In this document: positions 1 to 6,281 of the stretch, in pieces
Position numbering within the stretch: position 1 is the stretch's first letter
Layout: each line of letters begins with the position of its first letter
Assembly: GCA_964405775.1 (NCBI GenBank)
Contig: CAYOPG010000090.1
Span: 1-8,190, forward strand
Source of the DNA: JAAZFF01 sp964405775
GTDB taxonomy: Bacteria; Verrucomicrobiota; Kiritimatiellia; RFP12; UBA3636
Direction: 5' to 3'
DNA length: 8,190 nucleotides
Notes under the pieces: generated by a model
Databases searched by the model: none
What the model was told of the DNA's origin: nothing
Seen by the model: only the letters and a program-made list of their open reading frames with translations
Translations under genes and position numbers: made by a program

Positions 1-1
1 T

Positions 2-31
2 CCCCCCCCCTTTTTTTGCGGAGCAAAAAAA
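2..31. repeat. Homopolymer runs with a perfect 9-base hairpin
   Basis: Nine C (2-10) are followed by TTTTTTTGC (11-19), a 3-base loop GGA and GCAAAAAAA (23-31), a perfect inverted repeat. Only two base pairs are G-C, so the hairpin is weak as RNA. Read on the minus strand it ends in seven A and nine G, a long purine tract. It may be a slippage-prone site before the gene to the left, or a low-complexity end of an assembled contig. Confidence 0.55.
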
Positions 32-62
32 TCTTGTTCTAAGACAGTTGACTTGAATGTTT

Positions 63-74
63 TGCAAGATTACA
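63..74 (+). repeat. Direct repeat TGCAAGATTACA, copy 1
   Basis: A 12-base sequence identical to positions 222-233. The start-to-start distance is 159 bases, close to 15 turns of B-DNA at 10.5 bases per turn, so proteins bound at both copies would face the same side. This copy lies in the spacer of a weak plus-strand promoter candidate (48-76). Confidence 0.5.
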
Positions 75-188
75 TAACGGAGAAGATTGGGGAAATCAGG
101 AGCTAGACCCGAGTGTTCGGCAAAACATCGTATTCAGGCATTCGAAATTCCAAGCAGGATGTGCGGTTGAATTGGCAACAGGAGGTGT

Positions 189-216
189 AGTATGTTGAAT
201 TTATGTAATCTGTCAA
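189..216 (-). promoter_or_regulatory. Candidate sigma-70-type promoter reading leftwards out of the window
   Basis: On the minus strand there is an exact TTGACA (216-211), a 16-base spacer and CATACT (194-189), which matches TATAAT at four of six positions. Transcription would begin near 182 and run left past position 1, giving a leader of at least 180 bases for an unseen gene. No gene start is visible between here and the edge. The inverted repeat at 204-233 overlaps the -35 element, a usual place for a regulator to bind. Confidence 0.4.
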
Positions 217-269
217 ATCTATGCAAGATTACAATATATGAAGTAACTTCAATACATACGGCGGATTGA
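192..269 (+). CDS. Possible 25-residue plus-strand peptide ORF
   Basis: The only coding signal found on the plus strand. An ATG at 192 follows a perfect AGGAGG (180-185) by 6 bases and opens a 25-codon frame ending in TGA at 269. The peptide begins MLNLCNLSNLCK, is rich in Leu and Asn with two cysteines, and is not recognised. An in-frame stop at 168-170 shows it is not the tail of a longer gene. It could be a leader peptide or small protein, or a chance ORF: the region also carries repeats and a promoter-like element on the other strand that would shape its codons. The only upstream promoter candidate is weak (TTGACT at 48-53, then TACATA at 71-76, spacing 17). Confidence 0.25.
   Translation: MLNLCNLSNLCKITIYEVTSIHTAD
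204..233. repeat. Inverted repeat, candidate operator
   Basis: Perfect 8-base arms TGTAATCT (204-211) and AGATTACA (226-233) are separated by 14 bases. A nested, shorter repeat AATCT (216-220) and AGATT (226-230) shares the right arm. The left arm touches the TTGACA of the minus-strand promoter candidate. The arms are too far apart for a strong terminator, and there is no T-run after it, so a protein binding site is the better reading. Confidence 0.4.
222..233 (+). repeat. Direct repeat TGCAAGATTACA, copy 2
   Basis: Identical to 63-74. It contains the right arm of the inverted repeat at 204-233 and lies just upstream of the -35 element of the leftward promoter candidate. Its presence in two copies suggests a half-site or operator, though 12 bases of identity in AT-rich intergenic DNA could still be chance. 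Confidence 0.5.
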
Positions 270-278
270 AAACGCGCC

Positions 279-394
279 GTGTGAGGGATGTTTTGTTCAC
301 ACTTTGGGCATCAGGCCCGCAAAGCTCGCAGTCTACAGGTTAAGTCCGATGAAATCGCTATAAGTTCATCAAGTTAGGCGATAAGGTATAGACT
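279..394. other. Intergenic stretch with several small stem-loops, no gene seen
   Basis: This lies between the glycoside hydrolase stop and the promoter-like region. Visible inverted repeats are GTGTGA/TCACAC (279-284 and 297-302), CTTTGGGC pairing with GCC and CAAAG across a 2-base bulge (302-324), GATGAA/TTCATC (348-353 and 365-370), and AGTCTA/TAGACT (330-335 and 389-394), which encloses the third. None is followed by a T-run on the minus strand, so no intrinsic terminator for the hydrolase gene can be claimed. The stem density could mean a structured 3' end or small RNA, or simple chance. Confidence 0.2.
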
Positions 395-413
395 CTGCCA
401 CGCGATCGAATTC

Positions 414-3176
414 CTAGCGTTTGGGCTTCCACTCGATTAGCATAACCATGGCTTTCGGCAACACGAGCGGCTTGTCGATGTCTATTTTCTGATTTGAGAT
501 AAGGTCGACCGCGCTTTCCATTTCAACGTTGAATACTGTCGGCTTAAGAGGCAGTGGCTCGTCCATCCACTCGTTTATAGCGAACGTTAGGTACACGTCT
601 TCGCCATTTTTATTCTTCCACGGGATGGTACGGTATTCGATGTCATGCAAAACAACAGGGCGCACAGGGATTATTCCCTCGGAGATGATCTCAAGATCCC
701 GTTGCAGCGTCTTTTCGTCTGCCGTCGGCATGATCCACACTCGGCCATCGCCACATGCAAATGACACGCCGTTCGTTGCTCCCTCATATAGAGGGTCGGC
801 ATTATCCGGCGTTTCCAGCCAGCCGAGATCTCTAGGATGCTCCATCGGGTCTTTGTCTGGCAGCTCTCCGACGACTATAGCTCGGCCTCCTTGTTTGACG
901 TATTCTCCTATGCGGTTGAATGTATCGTCTGCTATGAAGTTGGCTGAGGGCAGCACAATAAAGTCGTAATCGTATTTATCGAGCCTGCCGTCGCGCAATC
1001 GTTTCTCAGTGACGTAGTCCACTGCGTGTCCGGAGAATTTAAGAGCATTTACAACGGGAGTCTGCACATTTTTGTATCCCCATGTGCGTGGAAGCACTGG
1101 ATCCGGGTAGAGCACAACATATGGCGAGCGCGGAAACTTCTGAAAGGCCATAACCTCTTTCATTAAACGCTGAATATTGTATGATTCAAGGGCTTGGCGG
1201 TGAATGTTGGCGGTGGAGGACATGGCGGTAGCAAAGGACGATTTTGGATGCCAGCACCAATAATCAATTGCGGCGTGTCCGTGCAATGCCGCCTTCCACA
1301 TATCCAAGCCAGACCGTATGCCACCGCTCTTGAACTCAAGGTTTATGAGTGGGCGATCGGGGTCGAGACTCTTCAGCCAGTCGTAGTAAGGGATTGCAAA
1401 AGGAAACGCACCTGAGTCGCAGCCAATCACCGAGCCAATATCAGAGACGGCTTCCTGATCGACGTTAGGACTCGGGCAATACCATCCCAATATTAGGTTG
1501 TTGAGCTTGAAGTTGGTGGGCACGTCTGGATCATACTTATGGATTTCGTCTGACATCCACTGGAAGTGTTTGGTGAGGCGATCTAGGTTGAACCACCAGA
1601 AATCCGCATGCGCCTGAGGTGAATTTCTGACATGCGCTGTAACCTCCGCGATGTTCGTAAGCGACGTCCCCCACGCTTTGTTGATACCCGCAAGATCTCC
1701 GTATTTGGCAAGCATTTCCGCTTGGTAGAGCGACATAGTCCGGTCGCCATAGTTCAAGTATGTGGGTTCGTTTGCAAGCCAGATGGTGTTGATAGCAGGA
1801 TGGCCTGCCGCGACTTTCATGACTTCGGCGTAATATTTAGAGAGCAACTCATGAACGTCAGGACTCTCGATATCGTACGGTATGAACCCTGCCACGCTAT
1901 GGCCTTTTAGACGTGCATCGGGGTGCTTCTGATAGAACCATTCCGGGATACCCTGCGAAGTAATTCCGAGGTCTACCTTGATGCCTAGGCGCTCGCATTC
2001 ATCGAGGATCTCCTGAAGACTGTTCTTAAGCCCGGGAATCTTGTCGCCGATTCTCGGAACGTCGGAAGGCTCTTCGGATGTAGAAAACATTCCGCCTGGA
2101 TCCATTCCCACGTGAATCAGGTTATAACCAAGCTCGCGCATGATATCCAGATCCATCCAGTGCGCAAACATGCACATGCCGGACATGAAGACGGGCTCAT
2201 CGCCGACCCAGAAGTATCCGTCTTTTATTGTCATCCGCTCGTTTTTGGGTCGTGGCAGCGGGGGGGCAGTGATGGCGCTTGCCGGGTTGTCTCTGTACTG
2301 TTTGAGCTGGGCGAGTACCCGAGGAACTTCGTTTGTGCAGTATTCGTAATTGTCCTGAACAACATCGTAGTTTTTAGACGCGACACGGTTGGCGCTTTGC
2401 CGTAGCGTTTCCTTAAGTGCGAGCGTCATAAAATGCGGAGCAGTGACGTCAGCCCCTGTTGCCTTTGCTTCTTCCTCGGCTGCCAGGAGTTTGTCGTACA
2501 TGTCCCGTATTTCCGCGACTCTCTCGTTTATAGTTTTCTTTCCAAGTTTGCGGACATATTTGCCTACGAGCGTTCCGGTGTTGTTCATGTGCCGTACTTG
2601 GTCTTCTGTATAATCCAGATTGGCTATCACAGAGCCGTCGGAAGCAAACAGTGTCAGGCCGGGAATGTATGACCCGTCAGGAATTTCGTCGTCTTCCAGC
2701 AACTCCCCTAAGAGCATGGCATCAAGGTCGGAAGCCTTAGAGGAAGTCCCTTTGCCTTCACCGCCCCAAGCAGCCCAGTGGAAGTGCTCCCCCATCGTAT
2801 ACTCGACAGGGAATTTTTTCTTAAAGGTCGCACCGGTGTAGCGATCGCGGAGCCTCACTTCTGCGGAGCCGGCGGGCAAGTTGCGTCCTCTGACGCGGTA
2901 TTTGAAGTGCACCGCTATGCGATTCTGGTCGAAATAATTGGCATCCAGCGGCTCGAGTACAAGCGCGATGCCATCTTTGCCTTCCACCGTATTTGTGTAG
3001 TTGGGGAGTTCGTCGGGATTGGATCCGGATCCGTCCACAGTCGGTTCTGGTTCCGCCGTAGCCTCTTCGGCATGAAGTGGTGAAATAGCAATACCGAAGC
3101 ATATCACAGCCATCGCTAACGTTGTTAACACAAATCTCAGGCCATTGCCATCCTTGATTTCTTTTTTTATAGCCAT
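414..3176 (-). CDS. Exported GH42-like glycoside hydrolase (beta-galactosidase type)
   Basis: A 920-residue protein predicted to be exported: basic start, hydrophobic stretch 14-33 and a signal peptidase I-like site after LHA36. Order of parts: Pro/Glu-rich linker (37-60), beta-sandwich-like domain (about 65-190), helical segment (195-300), a clan GH-A TIM barrel (about 315-650), an amidotransferase-like domain (about 683-835) and a small beta domain (840-920). The barrel opens with DGYFWVGDEPVFMSG. Likely catalytic residues are Glu470 in WLANEPT (acid/base) and Glu613 in LINLEFKSGG (nucleophile), and GHAAIDYWCW fits strand 8. The DFIVLPSANFIADD to YVKQGGRAIVVGE section matches the GH42 trimerisation domain. 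GH42 enzymes usually release beta-galactosides and average 650-700 residues; the extra N-terminal 300 residues explain the size here. The substrate is not predictable from sequence. The start has AGGA 7 bases upstream (3184-3187). It lies 74 bases after the DUF4159 gene and may be the last gene of the operon. Confidence 0.82.
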   Translation of the reverse strand: MAIKKEIKDGNGLRFVLTTLAMAVICFGIAISPLHAEEATAEPEPTVDGSGSNPDELPNYTNTVEGKDGIALVLEPLDANYFDQNRIAVHFKYRVRGRNLPAGSAEVRLRDRYTGATFKKKFPVEYTMGEHFHWAAWGGEGKGTSSKASDLDAMLLGELLEDDEIPDGSYIPGLTLFASDGSVIANLDYTEDQVRHMNNTGTLVGKYVRKLGKKTINERVAEIRDMYDKLLAAEEEAKATGADVTAPHFMTLALKETLRQSANRVASKNYDVVQDNYEYCTNEVPRVLAQLKQYRDNPASAITAPPLPRPKNERMTIKDGYFWVGDEPVFMSGMCMFAHWMDLDIMRELGYNLIHVGMDPGGMFSTSEEPSDVPRIGDKIPGLKNSLQEILDECERLGIKVDLGITSQGIPEWFYQKHPDARLKGHSVAGFIPYDIESPDVHELLSKYYAEVMKVAAGHPAINTIWLANEPTYLNYGDRTMSLYQAEMLAKYGDLAGINKAWGTSLTNIAEVTAHVRNSPQAHADFWWFNLDRLTKHFQWMSDEIHKYDPDVPTNFKLNNLILGWYCPSPNVDQEAVSDIGSVIGCDSGAFPFAIPYYDWLKSLDPDRPLINLEFKSGGIRSGLDMWKAALHGHAAIDYWCWHPKSSFATAMSSTANIHRQALESYNIQRLMKEVMAFQKFPRSPYVVLYPDPVLPRTWGYKNVQTPVVNALKFSGHAVDYVTEKRLRDGRLDKYDYDFIVLPSANFIADDTFNRIGEYVKQGGRAIVVGELPDKDPMEHPRDLGWLETPDNADPLYEGATNGVSFACGDGRVWIMPTADEKTLQRDLEIISEGIIPVRPVVLHDIEYRTIPWKNKNGEDVYLTFAINEWMDEPLPLKPTVFNVEMESAVDLISNQKIDIDKPLVLPKAMVMLIEWKPKR

Positions 3177-3183
3177 TGTTTTA

Positions 3184-3187
3184 TCCT
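3184..3187 (-). promoter_or_regulatory. Ribosome binding site of the glycoside hydrolase gene
   Basis: AGGA on the minus strand, 7 bases before the ATG at 3176. The 74-base gap that contains it has no T-rich terminator hairpin and no matched -35/-10 pair, so read-through from the DUF4159 gene is plausible. Confidence 0.6.
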
Positions 3188-3250
3188 ACCCCTTATTTTG
3201 CGACCGGTTTTCGAACTTCGCGTTGCGTGCTATCAAACAGCGCTTCCATT

Positions 3251-4954
3251 CTATTTTTCCGGGAAGTGTTTCTTGTAGTAGTTGTTGAAAGAATAGTACA
3301 TCACGTTTATTCCTAGCTTGTAGGCCTGACCGGCAACGGCAGGCGAAGCACCGGAATGGCCGTCCTTCCAAGCATCGTTGACGTCGCCTGGATGGTAGAA
3401 CACGACCCATCTCCCATCAACCTTTACGCCGCGGGCGCGCGTCCCCGCATGGTGCCAAAACGGCGGGGCTCCGTTGGGAAAGACGTACGGCGCCCTGTAT
3501 ATCGGATCGTCGTTTGCGATGTCTATCAGCGGGTTGCGCGGGAACAAACGCGTGAGCAAAGAGACCACGCTGCGGTCGAAATGTCCGCCGCCATTGTCGA
3601 TGAAAAGCATCCCGCCCTCTTTCTCGAGATACCAGCGTAGAGTCTCTATCTCGGAATTGGACACGTTGATGTTTCCTCTTCCCGTCATGAAGACAAATGG
3701 CGGAGCCTGATCCTTCGGGAAACGCCTCAGGCGGTTTATTTCTATAGCCTCAGTATCGCGTGCAATCGGGAAACCGGTTGCAAGATTGAATTGAATGAGA
3801 AGATTGTAGTCGGCGCCCTTGCCCATGTCCTGATCCCAATCCCCGCCGCCGTACTTCAAGCGTATAAAACGGATTTTAGACCCTTCCATGCCTTTGGGCC
3901 AGCCCCCCTTGCCGCCTTTGCCGGCTCCCATGCCGCCCTCGCCCGTAGCGCTTTCCGTCTGGGCGACGTAGGTGTCCTGCGTCTCTTCGAGCAGGTCTTT
4001 CATGACGTTCGTATCGTCGATTTTCATCCTGTCGAAGATATACGGACTCCATGCGTTGACTAAAAGTTTCTTGACTTTCTCCGGCTTTTTCTGAATGCGT
4101 TTAACGGCAGTCACCTCGACATTCGCCACCGCGCTGCCCTCGCCTTTTATAAGCCCGTACGGATCCTCCATGCCGCAGCCGCGAATCAGGAACGGCCCCA
4201 CCAGCACCAACATGAACAGGCCTATAGACCAATACTGAGACGTCCGATATCTTGGGTCGGAGCCGCCAGTGCGGAGAGATTCCACCACCCTGTCGCCCGA
4301 CAGAGGCGCTATTTCCGGCTTGCGCTCGTACCAGCGGCGTGTCTCCGCCAATACGAGCCACAGCAGCACAAGGCAGCCAACAAGAAGGAAGATAAAGCCG
4401 TGTCCTAGCGCGGCAGCCCAGAGAGAGTTGCGCCCGTCGGTGCTCAACATTCTAAAGTCTGCGGTCGTCAGCGACGATGGCGCTGTGAATCCCCACGACA
4501 GAGCATTGAACCACATCCATATCCACAGAACCCATGCGGTCTTCAGAACCCAGAGAGCCCATCCGCGCCGCACCCAGGAAATGGCTGCCGCAACAATGCT
4601 GCTTATGACGGCGAGCCTCGCCCAGGAGCGGACCCGCAGCCCGGCCTCCAACTGCCCGAGACGTTCCAGAAGGCGTTCCAGATCCTCCCCCCACATAGCC
4701 CATGTGATGTAATTATCAGGGAAGAACCAAGCGCACCACACCGCGAGCAAGCCGAGTACGATGAAAGAGCCACTTAGTTTGGCCCGCACGGGGATGCGCC
4801 CCTGCATTCGCCAAAACCAGACGATTGCCCCGCCAAGATAGCGTGCTAGAAAAGCGTGGAGCCATGCCATCCAGCCGTAGAATTTATCCCAGGCCTCGGA
4901 CATCATCTGTTCCAGCCCCCTCTGGCGCATAGATTGTAACGTTATTTTACTCAC
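3251..4954 (-). CDS. Polytopic membrane protein with C-terminal DUF4159 domain
   Basis: A 567-residue membrane protein. Hydrophobic segments lie at about 63-78, 112-127, 132-150, 182-203 and 243-258, with a further aromatic, possibly amphipathic stretch at 27-48. Loops 128-132 and 204-240 are rich in Arg/Lys, which fits five spans with the N-terminus inside and the C-terminus in the periplasm. After a Gly-rich linker (335-352) comes a DUF4159 domain (about 360-560), recognised by RLKYGGGDWDQD, FVFMTGRGNINVS, LRWYLEKEGGMLFIDNGGG and LTRLFP. DUF4159 is thought to have a glutamine-amidotransferase-like fold and is common in PVC bacteria; its function is not established. The upstream gene ends 30 bases away, and this protein is a likely partner of the ExbB/ExbD motor. 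The start is uncertain: GTG 4954 has a poor binding site, ATG 4930 none, while ATG 4906 has AGGGGG 9 bases upstream. None of these choices affects the domains. Confidence 0.88.
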   Translation of the reverse strand: MSKITLQSMRQRGLEQMMSEAWDKFYGWMAWLHAFLARYLGGAIVWFWRMQGRIPVRAKLSGSFIVLGLLAVWCAWFFPDNYITWAMWGEDLERLLERLGQLEAGLRVRSWARLAVISSIVAAAISWVRRGWALWVLKTAWVLWIWMWFNALSWGFTAPSSLTTADFRMLSTDGRNSLWAAALGHGFIFLLVGCLVLLWLVLAETRRWYERKPEIAPLSGDRVVESLRTGGSDPRYRTSQYWSIGLFMLVLVGPFLIRGCGMEDPYGLIKGEGSAVANVEVTAVKRIQKKPEKVKKLLVNAWSPYIFDRMKIDDTNVMKDLLEETQDTYVAQTESATGEGGMGAGKGGKGGWPKGMEGSKIRFIRLKYGGGDWDQDMGKGADYNLLIQFNLATGFPIARDTEAIEINRLRRFPKDQAPPFVFMTGRGNINVSNSEIETLRWYLEKEGGMLFIDNGGGHFDRSVVSLLTRLFPRNPLIDIANDDPIYRAPYVFPNGAPPFWHHAGTRARGVKVDGRWVVFYHPGDVNDAWKDGHSGASPAVAGQAYKLGINVMYYSFNNYYKKHFPEK

Positions 4955-4984
4955 TTGTTTCAGGATAGGCTTCCGCTGCTAACG

Positions 4985-5389
4985 CTAGTTTAGTAACCCT
5001 GCAGGCAAGTCATCACCGAGGGAGAACCCCTCTTTTGGGGGAAGCGGCTCAAGATCAGGCACGTTGGGGGTTGCCTGAGGCGGATTCGCCGCCGGGGTGG
5101 TAGCGGGGGTTGGAGCAGGCGCGGCTTCAGCCGCCGCCGCCATCTCTGCCGCGCGCTTCTCGGAGGCGAGACGGCGCTCTTCGTCTGCCTTTTCTTTTTC
5201 GCTGTCCGCGCGCATCTGCTTGATCTTAGAAGGCGAATGTATGCCGCCTACCTCGACCCAATCGGAGTAGAGTCCGAAAGACGTCCCGAATATCAGCACG
5301 CAGTGTATAACCGTAGACGTCAACATGGCCTTTGTAAGCGTGGACCGGTTGGTTTCCTTCAAAAGTTCATCTGGATCTTTAGCGTTCAT
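4985..5389 (-). CDS. Short TonB-like anchor protein lacking the TonB C-terminal domain
   Basis: A 134-residue protein with a TonB/TolA-like plan but no C-terminal receptor-binding domain. It has a polar cytoplasmic tail (1-20), one membrane helix (about 21-41), a charged helix rich in Glu, Lys, Arg and Ala (52-90), an Ala/Pro/Thr-rich stretch (90-119) and a short end, EGFSLGDDLPAGLLN. The membrane helix contains S25-T-V-I-H29, the SxxxH motif through which TonB couples to ExbB/ExbD (Ser16 and His20 in E. coli). E. coli TonB is 239 residues and TolA 421, so this one stops before any folded output domain. The start at 5389 is preferred: it follows the exbD stop by one base and has GGGAAG 6 bases upstream. 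A longer frame opens at 5419 inside exbD but has no Shine-Dalgarno site. TonB-like is inferred from the motif and gene order, not from overall similarity. Confidence 0.8.
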   Translation of the reverse strand: MNAKDPDELLKETNRSTLTKAMLTSTVIHCVLIFGTSFGLYSDWVEVGGIHSPSKIKQMRADSEKEKADEERRLASEKRAAEMAAAAEAAPAPTPATTPAANPPQATPNVPDLEPLPPKEGFSLGDDLPAGLLN

Positions 5390-5390
5390 A

Positions 5391-5843
5391 TTATTCTTCC
5401 CTAAGTTCGGGTTTCTCATTTATATTGTTTTGCGCTGGGATGGCGTATTCGTCTGATTTCCCGCCTGCGAGCAGCATACGTGCGCCCGCATCGCTCAGTG
5501 CCTGAATGATTGGTAAAAATTTCTCACCTTTTTGGTATTTGTCAATGCGTACATGAACCGGGGTGTCATGGTTAGTGCCAATCGCCTGCTGAACACCGGC
5601 GGTCAGTTCCTCGACGCTTATCTCCAAGCCCTGAAGCCAGAGTCGGCCTTCGGAATCGTAAATCACGGAAATTTGGGGAGACTCCTGCACCTCGACGTCC
5701 GGGCTTTCCGGATCTATCGACTCCACGTTCGCCGATTTCATGAAGTTGCTGGCAAGCAGGAAAAAGATGATCAAAAGGAACGCGATGTCGCCCATTGACG
5801 ACGTCGGCACCCTCATGTCCGCCTTTCTTTTTCTTCTTATCAT
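5391..5843 (-). CDS. ExbD/TolR family protein, second copy
   Basis: This is a second ExbD/TolR-type protein of 150 residues, clearly different from the one upstream. It has a strongly basic N-terminus (MIRRKRKAD), one membrane helix at about 20-34 (GDIAFLLIIFFLLAS) with the proton-path aspartate at residue 19, and a periplasmic domain ending around AGARMLLAGG, followed by a polar tail of about 25 residues that the first copy lacks. The gap from the first copy is 21 bases. The start is not certain: the ATG at 5843 has only a weak purine-rich site, while an in-frame ATG at 5816 (Met10) has AAGG 5 bases upstream. I kept the longer form because it gives the basic cytoplasmic tail normal for the family. 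Both ExbD copies keep the catalytic aspartate, so neither looks like a decayed duplicate. Confidence 0.93.
   Translation of the reverse strand: MIRRKRKADMRVPTSSMGDIAFLLIIFFLLASNFMKSANVESIDPESPDVEVQESPQISVIYDSEGRLWLQGLEISVEELTAGVQQAIGTNHDTPVHVRIDKYQKGEKFLPIIQALSDAGARMLLAGGKSDEYAIPAQNNINEKPELREE
5396..5401 (-). promoter_or_regulatory. Ribosome binding site that decides the TonB-like start
   Basis: On the minus strand this reads GGGAAG, 6 bases before the ATG at 5389. It lies in the last codons of the second exbD, which implies translational coupling, and it argues against the alternative ATG at 5419. Confidence 0.65.
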
Positions 5844-5864
5844 TTTCTTTTCTACCCTGCTTTT

Positions 5865-6278
5865 TTATTCTGTGAGCATCGCGACAATTCCGCCGGCCTC
5901 GGAAATCATCGTTATAACTTGGAAATAACGCTCATACGACACCTCGGGAGCGACCTCTAGGAGCACCATGCGGTCGCTCTCAGAGGCGGACGCCAGGCCA
6001 CGCGACATTAGATCCGCACGTAGCTCGGACAAGGTAACTTCCTTGCCGGTTCCCTCTCCCTCGACAAACATTATGCGATCTGCCAGAATGTTTACTGAAG
6101 GCGTGGTGGCGTTGGACTTCTGCTGATCCGGCGTTGAAGCCGAAGGCATATCTATTATGCGCCCCATCGGCCTGTTCAAGCTCGTGGTGAGGATGAAGAA
6201 AATAATCAACAGGAAAGCGATGTCCGAAAATGACGGGACATCGATTTCTATGTTTTTTACCTCTATTTTCCTGGGCAC
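5865..6278 (-). CDS. ExbD/TolR family protein, first copy
   Basis: This 137-residue protein is the stator-like partner of the TolQ/ExbB channel: a short cytoplasmic tail, one membrane helix (about 20-34) and a periplasmic domain. The helix begins PSFSDIAFLLIIFFILTT; Asp19 lines up with the essential proton-path aspartate of ExbD (Asp25 in E. coli). The C-terminal VSYERYFQVITMISEAGG stretch matches the usual end of the ExbD periplasmic fold. The start is GTG. It is chosen because it follows the tolQ stop by 3 bases, has GAGGA 7 bases upstream (6286-6290, inside the tolQ end), and because the next in-frame Met would remove the membrane helix. It is paired with a second, distinct ExbD gene immediately downstream, so the two may form a heterodimer. 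Family assignment is firm; the cargo or output of the motor is unknown. Confidence 0.93.
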   Translation of the reverse strand: MPRKIEVKNIEIDVPSFSDIAFLLIIFFILTTSLNRPMGRIIDMPSASTPDQQKSNATTPSVNILADRIMFVEGEGTGKEVTLSELRADLMSRGLASASESDRMVLLEVAPEVSYERYFQVITMISEAGGIVAMLTE

Positions 6279-6281
6279 GTC

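Noticed and set aside
280..301. TGTGA and TCACA resembling a CRP-type operator
   Set aside because: The half-sites are 12 bases apart, whereas CRP sites need 6, and no promoter is correctly placed beside them.
325..395. A tRNA-like fold suggested by GGTTAAGTCC
   Set aside because: No acceptor stem, anticodon arm or CCA end could be fitted around it.
370..400. TATAGA near 387-392 as a plus-strand -10 element
   Set aside because: No -35 match at the right spacing, and only the antisense of the hydrolase gene lies downstream.
529..969. Plus-strand open frame of 146 codons
   Set aside because: It lies wholly inside the glycoside hydrolase gene on the other strand, and its product is serine-rich with no recognisable domain. 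Similar plus-strand frames at 4269-4712, 6349-6798 and 7109-7552 are antisense shadows too.
3177..3250. Terminator or promoter between the DUF4159 and hydrolase genes
   Set aside because: TTGATA occurs on the minus strand, but no -10 element follows at 16-18 bases, and short palindromes such as TTCGAA and ACCGGT do not form a terminator with a T-run.
683..3800. Shared amidotransferase-like phrases (Y-V/L-x-x-GG) in the hydrolase and the DUF4159 protein as a sign of common origin
   Set aside because: Both are general features of that fold in two separate families; the resemblance is too slight to suggest duplication between neighbours.
4985..5419. Start of the TonB-like gene at 5419, overlapping exbD by 29 bases
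   Set aside because: There is no Shine-Dalgarno site before that ATG, while the ATG at 5389 has GGGAAG at 6 bases and follows the exbD stop by one base.
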